A DNA stretch of 32,167 bases, taken from JBIOYL01 sp044870185. Its GTDB lineage: Bacteria; Actinomycetota; CALGFH01. This document shows, piece by piece, positions 6,261 to 13,586 of the stretch (the first letter of the stretch is position 1; each line of letters opens with the position of its first letter). Made by a program: the position numbers and the translations under genes. The notes under the pieces were generated by a model. The model ran no database searches. It was not told the DNA's origin and saw nothing but the letters and a program-made list of their open reading frames with translations. The stretch is taken from the NCBI GenBank assembly GCA_044870185.1, contig JBIOYL010000391.1, forward strand, positions 1 to 32,167, given 5' to 3'.

Positions 6261-7749
6261 GGACGTGCCAGTAGCGGCCGTCGCGGGCGAGCAGCTCGTC
6301 GGCCTCCCGTGGACCCCACGAGCCGGCCTCGTACAGCGGGATGGCGGTGGTGTCGTCGGCCCAGTGCGCGATGATCGGGTCGACGATCCGCCAGCACTGC
6401 TCGACCTCGTCCGAGCGGATGAACAGGGTGGCGTCGCCGATCAGCGCGTCCAGCAGGAGCCGCTCGTAGGCCTCCGGCGACTCCTCCTGGAAGGTGGCCT
6501 CGTAGGAGAACTCCATGGTCGCCGAGCGGACGCGGAAGTAATGGCCCGGCACCTTGGCGCCGAACCGCAAGGTGATCCCCTCGTCCGGCTGGATCCGCAG
6601 GATCAGCGCGTCCGGCTGCAGTCCCTGCACCTGCTCGGCGCTGATAGGCAGATGGGGCGGCCGCTGGAACTGCAGCATCACCTCGGTCACGCGCTTGGGC
6701 AGGCGCTTGCCGGTGCGCACGTAGAACGGCACGCCGGCCCAACGCCAGTTGTCGACGTCCAGCCGCAGCGCCGCGTAGGTCTCGGTGCGGCTGAGCGGAT
6801 CCACCCCCGGCTCCTCCCGGTAGCCGGGCATGAGCTCGGCGCGGGTGCCGCCGCGGGTGTACTGGCCCCGGACCGCGATCCGGGCGATGTCTTTGGTGGT
6901 GGGCAGGCGGATGGCCTCGAGCAGCTTGACCTTCTCGTTGCGCACCGCCTCGGCGGCAAACGACGCCGGCGGCTCCATCAGCGCCAGGGCCAGCACCTGC
7001 AGGACGTGGTTCTGGAGGATGTCGCGGGCGGCGCCCGCATGCTCGTAGAAGCTGCCGCGCCGCCCCACGCCGAGCGTCTCGGCCACCGTGATCTGCACAT
7101 GGTCGATCCAGGTGCGGTTCCAGATCGGCTGGAAGATCGAGTTGGCGAAGCGCAGGGCCAGGACGTTCTGCACGGTGTCCTTGCCGAGGTAGTGGTCGAT
7201 CCGGAAGACGTCTGGTTCGACGAACGCGGCGTGCACCCGGTCGTCCAGCGCGCGGGCGCTCGCCTCGTCACGCCCGTAGGGCTTCTCGATCACGACCCGG
7301 CAGTCCGCGCCGTCGGCCGGGTGGTTGAGCCCGGCGGCGGCCAGGCGGTCGACGATGGGGGTGAACGCCTGCGGCGGGGTCGCCAGGTAGTACAGGCGGT
7401 TGGCGCGGGCATCGGCCTGCCGGTCGAGCTCGTCGAGCAGCTCGGCCAGCCGCCGGTAGGTGTCGAGGTCGTCATAGCCGCCGCTCAGGTAGCGGACGTC
7501 CCCGGCCAGCTCGGCGGCGGCGAGCACCTCCGGGTCGAAGGAGACCCGCTTGCGGAACTCGTCGTCGGACAGGGCGGTGCGCCCCACCCCGACCAGGCTC
7601 AACGAGCCGGTCACGCGTCGATGCCGCACCAGGTTGAGCAGCGCCGGTGCGAGCTTGCGCTCGGTCAGGTCGCCGGACGCGCCGAAGATGACCACCGCAC
7701 TCGGTCGTGCGCGGCGCTCCCGCACGCTGATTGGTTCCTCTGTGGTCAC
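6256..7749 (-). CDS. zwf: Glucose-6-phosphate 1-dehydrogenase
   Basis: A 497-aa enzyme, normal family length, from a GTG start with GGGAG seven bases upstream. It oxidises glucose 6-phosphate to 6-phosphogluconolactone with NADP+ (or NAD+), the entry to the oxidative pentose phosphate pathway, in the cytoplasm. Visible signatures are the dinucleotide-binding motif VIFGASGDLTERKL (20-33), EKPYGRD (155-161) and the active-site block FRIDHYLGKDTVQN (182-195), followed by the substrate-binding FYVRTGKRLPKR. Gene order on this strand is adk-adk, GH15, zwf with gaps of 17 and 33 bases, an apparent operon in which released glucose can be channelled to NADPH production. No 6-phosphogluconolactonase, gnd or opcA is in the window. 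Confidence 0.97.
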   Translation of the reverse strand: MTTEEPISVRERRARPSAVVIFGASGDLTERKLAPALLNLVRHRRVTGSLSLVGVGRTALSDDEFRKRVSFDPEVLAAAELAGDVRYLSGGYDDLDTYRRLAELLDELDRQADARANRLYYLATPPQAFTPIVDRLAAAGLNHPADGADCRVVIEKPYGRDEASARALDDRVHAAFVEPDVFRIDHYLGKDTVQNVLALRFANSIFQPIWNRTWIDHVQITVAETLGVGRRGSFYEHAGAARDILQNHVLQVLALALMEPPASFAAEAVRNEKVKLLEAIRLPTTKDIARIAVRGQYTRGGTRAELMPGYREEPGVDPLSRTETYAALRLDVDNWRWAGVPFYVRTGKRLPKRVTEVMLQFQRPPHLPISAEQVQGLQPDALILRIQPDEGITLRFGAKVPGHYFRVRSATMEFSYEATFQEESPEAYERLLLDALIGDATLFIRSDEVEQCWRIVDPIIAHWADDTTAIPLYEAGSWGPREADELLARDGRYWHVP

Positions 7750-7782
7750 GATCTGCTCCCGTCGTCTGGTCCGGTCCGGCCG

Positions 7783-9747
7783 TCAGGTCGGGTGGGGACG
7801 GGCGGAGACGAACTGGCGCGCGGCCCTGGGGTCCTCGGCCCGGATCACGTGCATGACCGCGTTGATCAGCGCCAGGTGGGTGAACGCCTGCGGGAAGTTG
7901 CCCAGGTGGCGGCCGGTGCGCGGGTCGAGCTCCTCGGCGTACAGCCCCAGCGGGCTGGCATACGACAGCAGCTTCTCGCACAGCTGCCTGGCCCTGGCCA
8001 GCTCGCCGATCTCCACCAGGGCCGACACCAGCCAGAACGAGCAGATGGTGAAGGTGCCCTCCTCGCCGGCGAGCCCGTCGTCGGTCTGGTCGGTGCGGTA
8101 GCGCAGCACCAGCTCGTCGACGCTCAGCTCGTCGGCCACCGCCAGCACGGTCCGGCGTAGCCGCTCGTCGTCGGCGGGCAGGAAGCGCACCAGCGGCATG
8201 AGCAGCAGCGAGGCGTCCAGCGCGGTCGTGCCGTAGTGCTGCACGAACACGCCGCGCTCGTCCAGGCCGTGCGCCAGGATGTCGGCGCGGATCTCGTCGG
8301 CCGCCTTCTGCCAGCGCTCGGCGTAGTCCGGCTCGTCGTGCAGGCGGGCCAGCCGCACCCCCCGGTCGCAGGCCACCCAGCACATCAGCTTGGAGGACAG
8401 GAAGTGCCGCGGCGGCCCGCGCAGCTCCCAGATGCCCTGGTCGGGCTCGTGCCAGTGCTCGATGGCGTGCTCCACCTGCCGCTTCAGCACCGGCCACAGG
8501 TGCTCGGGCAGGTGGTCGCGTGACTTGGTGTGCAGGTAGACCGAGTCCAGCACCGCCCCCCAGACGTCGTTCTGGCGCTGGCGGTAGGCGGCGTTGCCGA
8601 CCCGCACCGGCCGGGCGCCCTGGTAGCCGTGGAGGTGGTCGAGGGTCTGCTCCGGCAGCTCCCGCTCACCGCCCACGCCGTACATGATCTGCAGCTCCTC
8701 GTCGCCGGCGCCCACGTCGGCGACGAAGTAGAAGAAGTCGTTGGCCTCCCGGTCCAGCCCGAGCGTGTACAGGCCCCACAGCGCGAAGGTGGCGTCGCGG
8801 ATCCAGGTGTAGCGGTAGTCCCAGTTGCGCTCGCCGCCGGGCGTCTCGGGCAGCGAGGTGGTGGCGGCGGCCAGCAGCGCCCCGGTCGGCGCGTAGGTCA
8901 GCCCCTTGAGCGCCAGCGCGCTGCGCTGCAGGTAGCTCTGCCAGGGATGGTCGGGGAACTCGCCCTGGTTGATCCACTGCCGCCAGTACTCGGCCGTCTG
9001 CCACATCCGCTCGGCCGCGTCCTCCCAGGTCCGGGGTGGTGCATGGTCGGACCACGACAGCGCCACGAACACGTCGTCGCCCTCGACCAGGCGGGTGCGG
9101 GCGTGGGCGCCGCGCTCCTCGAAGCCCAGGCGCAGGTTGGTGGTCAGCCGCAGCTCCAGGTCGGTGCCGGGGGCGGTGGCCAGCGCCTCGCCGTAGCCGT
9201 CGCCGAGGTAGGCCCAGCGCGCCGGGACGCGCCCGTAGTCGAACACCGGCTCGCAGTCCATGGCGAGCTCGACGCTGCCGTTGACGCAGCGTACGGTGCG
9301 CAGCAGCACGTGCTCGGCCTGGTGGTCGGTTGGGGCGCGCCGCCACACCGTCGCGCGGCGCTCGTGGTGGTACCAGCGGCCCACGCACAGCGCGTCGCGG
9401 ACGATGATCCAGCCGGTGCGGGTCTTCCAGGTGGTCTCGAGCATGAGCGAGCCCGGCAGGTAGCGGCGGGCGGCGGGGACGGCGACGTCGGCCGGGCCGA
9501 CCCGGAAGCCGCCCGCGCCCCGGTCCAGCATCGCCGCGAACACGCTCGGGCTGTCGGCCCGGGGCAGGCACAGCCACTCGACGCTGCCGCTCGGGGCGAC
9601 CAGCGCGGTGACCTCGCAGTCGGACAGGAACCCGTACTCGCCGATCGGCGGGAACGGGCTCTGCGCGGCCAGCTCGATCTCCCGCTCCTTGGCCAGGGGA
9701 TCCCGTAGGGGTGGGGTGGGCGTCCTTCGCGTGGTCCTCATGCGCAT
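7783..9747 (-). CDS. Glycoside hydrolase family 15 protein (glucoamylase/trehalase-type)
   Basis: A 654-aa cytoplasmic GH15 protein without signal peptide. The N-terminal beta-sandwich domain is marked by FPPIGEYGFLSDCEVTALV and GSVEWLCLPRADSPS (35-68). The (alpha/alpha)6 barrel starts with GGERNWDYRYTWIRDATFAL (304-323). The last conserved block, EELDPRTGRHLGNFPQAFTH (605-624), carries the catalytic-base Glu of this subfamily. GH15 proteins of this form in Actinobacteria act as trehalases or alpha-glucan hydrolases releasing glucose by inversion; sequence alone does not decide. Two starts are possible: ATG 9747, or ATG 9741 (MRTTRRTP), which has GGTGAG six bases before it and is slightly better placed. 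It sits between adk-adk and zwf in a compact operon. Confidence 0.92.
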   Translation of the reverse strand: MRMRTTRRTPTPPLRDPLAKEREIELAAQSPFPPIGEYGFLSDCEVTALVAPSGSVEWLCLPRADSPSVFAAMLDRGAGGFRVGPADVAVPAARRYLPGSLMLETTWKTRTGWIIVRDALCVGRWYHHERRATVWRRAPTDHQAEHVLLRTVRCVNGSVELAMDCEPVFDYGRVPARWAYLGDGYGEALATAPGTDLELRLTTNLRLGFEERGAHARTRLVEGDDVFVALSWSDHAPPRTWEDAAERMWQTAEYWRQWINQGEFPDHPWQSYLQRSALALKGLTYAPTGALLAAATTSLPETPGGERNWDYRYTWIRDATFALWGLYTLGLDREANDFFYFVADVGAGDEELQIMYGVGGERELPEQTLDHLHGYQGARPVRVGNAAYRQRQNDVWGAVLDSVYLHTKSRDHLPEHLWPVLKRQVEHAIEHWHEPDQGIWELRGPPRHFLSSKLMCWVACDRGVRLARLHDEPDYAERWQKAADEIRADILAHGLDERGVFVQHYGTTALDASLLLMPLVRFLPADDERLRRTVLAVADELSVDELVLRYRTDQTDDGLAGEEGTFTICSFWLVSALVEIGELARARQLCEKLLSYASPLGLYAEELDPRTGRHLGNFPQAFTHLALINAVMHVIRAEDPRAARQFVSARPHPT

Positions 9748-9764
9748 CTCACCGGCATTCCCGC

Positions 9765-11018
9765 CTAGCCGGCCCGCCGGTGCTGCGAGACCGCCTGGCC
9801 GAGCAGGGCGTACTGGACCAGCGCGACCAGGACGCGCTGGCTGACGGTGTCGGGCTCGCCACGGCCGTCGACGCTCACCAGCAGGTCCTGGTCGTCGTAG
9901 TAGTCGAGCAGCGGCTGCGTGGCGCTGCGGTAGACCCGCAGCCGCGTGCGCAGGATGTCCTCGTCGTCGTCGGGCCGTGAGCGTGCCCGCAGGCGGTGGA
10001 ACAGCTCCTCCTCGGGCACCTCGAGGTTCAGCACGACGGTCAGGGGTGTGTCCAGCTCGCCCAGACGCCGGTCGAGGATCTTCGCCTGCGCGATGGTGCG
10101 CGGGTAGCCGTCGAGCACGAACCCCGCCCGGCAGTCGGGCTGGCCCAGCCGCTCCAGCACGATGTCGACCACGAGCTCGTCGGGCACGAGCTCACCCGAG
10201 TCCACGTACTCCTGCGCCATGCGGCCGAGCGGCGTGCCCTCGGCCACGTTGGCGCGCAGGATGTCGCCGGTCGCCAGGTGCACGATGCCGAAGTGGGCGG
10301 CGATGCGCGCCGCCTGGGTTCCCTTGCCGGCCCCCGGCTGGCCGAGCATCACCATCCGCATGGCGGGCGCCGGCCCGACCTCCACCGGGCGGCGGCGCTC
10401 GGCGAGCCGCTCGGCGAGCGGATGCAGCACGAGGTCTTCCAGCATGGCGACCAGGCGCTCGGTGACCTCGTCCCGGTCGCCGGCGGCGTCGACGCGGACC
10501 AGGAGCCCGCGGTCCTCGTAGTGGCGGACCAGCGGGCCGTTGGTGGCGGCGAACACCCGCAGGCGGTTGCGGATGGTCTGCTCGGTGTCGTCGGCGCGCG
10601 AGCGGGCGGCCAGCCGCTTGAACAGCTCCTCCTCCTCGAGCTCGAGGCTGACGGCGGCGTCCAGGGGCGCGCCGAGCTCGTCCAGGCGGCGGCCGAGCGC
10701 CCTTGCCTGCGGCAGGCTGCGGGGGAAGCCGTCGAGCACGAAGCCGTGGCGGCAGTCGGGCTCGGCCAGCCGCCCGGAGACGATGTCGATCACGATCTCG
10801 TCCGGCACCAGCTCGCCGCCCTCGATGTAGCGCTTGGCCACCCGGCCAAGCGGCGTGCCCCGGTCCACGTTGTCCCGGAAGATGTCACCGGTGGCGATGT
10901 GCGGGACGGCGAAGCGGGCCGCGATCCGTACGGCCTGGGTGCCCTTGCCGGCACCGGGCGGGCCAAGCAGGACGATGCGCAGCGCCTGGTCTGCCACTTC
11001 CTCGCCTGGACGCTGCAT
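9765..11018 (-). CDS. adk: Tandem fusion of two short-form adenylate kinases
   Basis: One 417-aa frame with two complete adenylate kinase domains. Domain 1 (about 13-197) has P-loop GPPGAGKGT (19-27), HIATGDIFRDN (40-50), DGFPRSLPQA (96-105) and RSRADDTEQTIRNRL (139-153). Domain 2 (about 219-404) has GQPGAGKGT (226-234), HLATGDILRAN (247-257), DGYPRTIAQA (303-312) and RSRPDDDEDILRTRL (346-360). Both have the short LID typical of actinobacterial Adk, without the zinc-type lid, and both keep the arginines and DD pair expected for ATP/AMP binding, so both look active. A charged linker (about 198-218, HPLAERLAERRRPVEV) joins them. GGAGG precedes the ATG at ideal distance. Catalyses ATP + AMP = 2 ADP. 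No SecY or ribosomal genes are nearby, so this is probably not the housekeeping adk. Confidence 0.9.
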   Translation of the reverse strand: MQRPGEEVADQALRIVLLGPPGAGKGTQAVRIAARFAVPHIATGDIFRDNVDRGTPLGRVAKRYIEGGELVPDEIVIDIVSGRLAEPDCRHGFVLDGFPRSLPQARALGRRLDELGAPLDAAVSLELEEEELFKRLAARSRADDTEQTIRNRLRVFAATNGPLVRHYEDRGLLVRVDAAGDRDEVTERLVAMLEDLVLHPLAERLAERRRPVEVGPAPAMRMVMLGQPGAGKGTQAARIAAHFGIVHLATGDILRANVAEGTPLGRMAQEYVDSGELVPDELVVDIVLERLGQPDCRAGFVLDGYPRTIAQAKILDRRLGELDTPLTVVLNLEVPEEELFHRLRARSRPDDDEDILRTRLRVYRSATQPLLDYYDDQDLLVSVDGRGEPDTVSQRVLVALVQYALLGQAVSQHRRAG

Positions 11019-11148
11019 CTCGCGCCTCCGTCGAAGCTCCGGTTCGCTGCTGGAGAAGACCCGTGAGACGATCCCGTACGGCGTGGTGACGATGAACGGC
11101 GAGCCGCGGTCGACGGCGAGCTCGGCGACAGCTAGAGCCTACCCGGCG

Positions 11149-11472
11149 CTACGGCAGCTTGGCCACGGTGAGCAGGATGGCCGAGTCCTCCAGCGCGTGC
11201 AGCGTGTGCCGCGCCCGCGGGACGATCAGCAGATCGCCGTCGCGCCCGTCCCACTGCGTGGCGTCGGCGACCAGCCGCACCCGCCCGCGCAGCACCTGCA
11301 CGGTCGCCTCGCCCGGGTTCTCGTGTTCGGACAGCGACGACCCGGCGGTCAACGCGATGAGCGTCTGCCGCAGCACGTGCTCGTGTCCGCCGTAGACGGT
11401 GTCCGCGCTCCGCCCGGCCGGAGCGGCGGCCGCCGACTTCAGCAGCTCACGCGCGAGCGCCTCGAGTGACAT
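11149..11472 (-). CDS. Small single-domain cupin protein
   Basis: A 107-aa protein beginning MSLEALARELLKSAAAA, chosen because the frame upstream lacks cupin features. After a short N-terminal helix comes one cupin barrel: GHEHVLRQTLIALTAGSSL, SEHENPGEATVQVLRGRVRL (cupin motif 1 with His50, Glu55 and the G at the turn) and GDLLIVPRARHTLHALED (motif 2 with His89 and His92). Such proteins bind a metal and often act as small sensors or isomerases; role unknown here. It lies 130 bases upstream of adk-adk on the same strand but is separated by a stretch with an in-frame open extension of adk, so co-transcription is uncertain. Confidence 0.8.
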   Translation of the reverse strand: MSLEALARELLKSAAAAPAGRSADTVYGGHEHVLRQTLIALTAGSSLSEHENPGEATVQVLRGRVRLVADATQWDGRDGDLLIVPRARHTLHALEDSAILLTVAKLP

Positions 11473-11560
11473 CTTCTCCACGGCGCAAGTGTGCTCACCC
11501 GGCCGCTCGACCGTCAAACGACACCCACCGGCCCCGACGCACGAAGGCGGGAGCATCCAG

Positions 11561-11675
11561 ATGCCGAAGCGGAGCGCGGGCATCCGGCGGAGTACCAGCC
11601 GGGCGACGACCCGCTTGCCGTCGCCCTGCGGGAGTTCGAGGAGGAGACCGGCCATCCGCCCGGTCCTGCGCGCAG
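11561..11675 (+). pseudogene. NUDIX hydrolase relic with internal deletion
   Basis: GGGAG nine bases before ATG 11561 starts MPKRSAGI, the usual opening of a NUDIX subfamily whose next segment (strands plus WSIPKGE) should run for about 40-50 residues. Here the frame instead breaks at once and resumes one frame over at about 11590 as EYQPGDDPLAVALREFEEET then GHPPGP, which is the Nudix box with its REFEEETG core. Sequence after about 11675 no longer resembles the family. I read this as a gene with an internal deletion and a lost 3' end. Parent function would be hydrolysis of a nucleoside diphosphate derivative. Confidence 0.6.
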
Positions 11676-11747
11676 CGCACGCTGGCATCTCGGGCGGCCG
11701 CGGCGCAGACTAGGACGCACCAGGCCCGGACCTTGCTGGGGTGTGTC

Positions 11748-12482
11748 ATGGTGAGCTACGACGGTCGGCGCCCGGAGCTGCTCCCGATGCTTGCTCGGGG
11801 CAAGCATCGCAGCCCACGCCAGGGCGCGTGCTTCATGGAGTTTGCCTCGCTGCTGGCCGGCGAGCGCTGGAGTGACCACCCGGCGTGCACCCACCCGCTG
11901 CTCGCCGCGGTCGCCAGGGACGTCAACGATCACACCTCCGACGCCGCCCGCCCGCGGCTGGCCGAGCTGATCCCGTCGGTGATCGGGCTGACCGGCGACG
12001 ACCTGCACATCGACGCCCGGATCGCGTTGCGGGCCGCCACGGCGGCCCTGCCGGTCGTGGCGGCCGAGCGGCAACGGGTCATGGCGGTCTCGGTGCTGGC
12101 CTGCGAGCGTGCGCTGGCCGCGCTCGACCGGCGGCCGGTGGGGGCGCTCGAGCAGCGGAGCCGGTCGGCCCTGGCACAGGTTCCCCACGCCGCCGAGTGG
12201 GCCGACCGGTTCACCAGCGGTGTCCGGACCTCCTTCTCCGCGAGGCGCTTTCGCCGGCGGGCCGCGCCCGCCATCGTCCACGGCGCCGTCGAGGGCATCG
12301 CCGAGACCTGCCTGCCGGACCGCGACGAGCGGCTCCGCGACCTGCTGGTCCAGGCGATCGATGCATGTGCGGCGTGGACCGGCCGCGACCCGGACCGTGA
12401 CGGCGTGGCCGACCCTGCGGGGTGGGTGCGCGCGTGCCGGCTCACCGGCGGGCCACCGGCCGCGACCCGTCGGACGGGCTGA
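11748..12482 (+). CDS. Conserved-looking protein of unknown function
   Basis: A 244-aa soluble protein starting MVSYDGRRPELLPMLARGKH. The front part (about 18-60) is unusual for its Cys/His content: RQGACFMEFASLLAGERWSD then HPACTHPLLAAVARDVND gives Cys28, His44, Cys47 and His49, spaced like a possible metal site. The rest is helical, with TGDDLHIDARIALRAATAAL and RQRVMAVSVLACERALAAL resembling repeat helices, followed by a basic segment and an acidic end. I do not recognise a named domain. The frame extends further upstream but that part is shadow sequence over the NUDIX relic and cupin start. G+C-rich third positions and clean start support it as real. No neighbour suggests a job. Confidence 0.7.
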   Translation: MVSYDGRRPELLPMLARGKHRSPRQGACFMEFASLLAGERWSDHPACTHPLLAAVARDVNDHTSDAARPRLAELIPSVIGLTGDDLHIDARIALRAATAALPVVAAERQRVMAVSVLACERALAALDRRPVGALEQRSRSALAQVPHAAEWADRFTSGVRTSFSARRFRRRAAPAIVHGAVEGIAETCLPDRDERLRDLLVQAIDACAAWTGRDPDRDGVADPAGWVRACRLTGGPPAATRRTG

Positions 12483-12645
12483 CGAGCTCCGGGCCCCCGC
12501 TGACCGGCCGAGCCGGGTCCGTCCTGGTCAGGCGGCCGACGCCTGCAGGTCCGCCCTGAGGGTGTCTCGGGTCGGCCGTTCCTTGCGGGCCATGGCCTGC
12601 GTCCCGCTCGACCTGCGTGGCCCCGATCGGTGTGTCCGGCCCGCG

Positions 12646-12906
12646 TCAGGTCATGCGGGCGCGGACCTCGGGGCGGCGCAGGGGTGGGACGGTGGTCGGC
12701 GGCTGGCGTCGCGGCGGCAGGTCGCGCAGCACCTCGGCGGTCACCCGGGTGATCGTGGCGACCGCCTGTTCGAAGACCTCGTCGGTCGCGGCGGTCGGGC
12801 GGGTGATGCCGCTGACCTTGCGGACGTACTGGCGGGCGGCGGCCTCGATCTCTGCGGCCGTCGCGGGCGGCTCCAGGCCCCGGAGGGTGGTGATGTTGCG
12901 GCACAT
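12646..12906 (-). CDS. DUF2277 domain-containing protein
   Basis: An 86-aa protein opening MCRNITTLRGLEPPATAAEI then EAAARQYVRKVSGITRPTAA, the near-invariant DUF2277 signature (MCRNIxxLxxxEPPAT, then RKVSG and a P). Residues 44-65 form the last helix (VFEQAVATITRVTAEVLRDL); the C-terminal 20 residues are a proline/arginine tail. The family is widespread in Actinobacteria and Proteobacteria and has no established function; the N-terminal Cys is suggestive of metal or redox use. A very long frame on this strand runs through it, but only this part matches a family. No strong ribosome site precedes the ATG. It lies 26 bases downstream of the DJ-1/PfpI gene. Confidence 0.9.
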   Translation of the reverse strand: MCRNITTLRGLEPPATAAEIEAAARQYVRKVSGITRPTAATDEVFEQAVATITRVTAEVLRDLPPRRQPPTTVPPLRRPEVRARMT

Positions 12907-12932
12907 GCTCGAGTCGAGCGGCGCGCTGCTGC

Positions 12933-13499
12933 TCAGGCGGTCGCCGGGGCGTGGTCGCGAAGCAGCCGCATGAACTCGCGCATCCAGCTCGGGTGGTCCG
13001 GCCAGGCGCGGGCCGACACCACCATGCCGTCGACCACCGCGTCGCTGTCGACGAACTCGGCGCCGGCGACCGCCACATCGGGAGCCAGCGCCGGGTAGGC
13101 GGCCGTCTTGCGGCCGTTCAGCACACCCGCCGCGGCCAGCACCAGCGGGGCGTGACACAGGTCGGCGACCGGCTTGGACTCGCCGAAGAAGTGCCGCACG
13201 ATCCGCTGCACGTCGGGGTCGTTGCGGATGTACTCGGGCGCCCGGCCGCCGGGGATGACCAGGGCGGCGTAGTCGGCGGGGTTGACGTCGGCGAACGCCA
13301 GGTCGGCCTGCCAGGTGTAGCCCGGCTTCTCGGTGTAGGTGTCGAAGCCGTCGACGAAGTCGTGCACGACGAACTGCAGCTTCTTCTTGGACGGCCCGGC
13401 GATGTGGACCTCGTAGCCTTCCTCGAGCAGGCGCTGGTAGGGGTACATCACCTCCAGCGACTCGGCGGCGTCGCCGGTGAGGATCAGGACCTTGGCCAC
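12933..13499 (-). CDS. DJ-1/PfpI family protein
   Basis: A 188-aa protein from a GTG start with AAGGAGGG eight bases upstream; a 25-residue extension of the frame is discarded. The flavodoxin-like DJ-1 fold is shown by VAKVLILTGDAAESLEVMYP (strand 1 plus acidic loop, Glu16 region), YEVHIAGPSKK, ALVIPGGRAPEYI (80-91) and the nucleophile elbow VADLCHAPLVLAAAG with Cys115-His116. Members are glyoxalase-, protease- or chaperone-like enzymes; the short lid and VVDGMVVSARAWPDHPSWM ending are like the PfpI/YhbO group linked to stress protection. It probably shares a transcript with the DUF2277 gene. Confidence 0.93.
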   Translation of the reverse strand: MAKVLILTGDAAESLEVMYPYQRLLEEGYEVHIAGPSKKKLQFVVHDFVDGFDTYTEKPGYTWQADLAFADVNPADYAALVIPGGRAPEYIRNDPDVQRIVRHFFGESKPVADLCHAPLVLAAAGVLNGRKTAAYPALAPDVAVAGAEFVDSDAVVDGMVVSARAWPDHPSWMREFMRLLRDHAPATA

Positions 13500-13586
13500 G
13501 GCGCATCCCTCCTTGCGGCCGAACAGGACTGCAGAGGTGAATGTACGTGGGCAGGTGGGGTCCGGCAACAGCACCGAGCCTGTTCT

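Noticed and set aside
12528..12593. 21-codon minus-strand frame MARKERPTRDTLRADLQASAA
   Set aside because: Too short, no ribosome site or recognisable family; possibly a relic.
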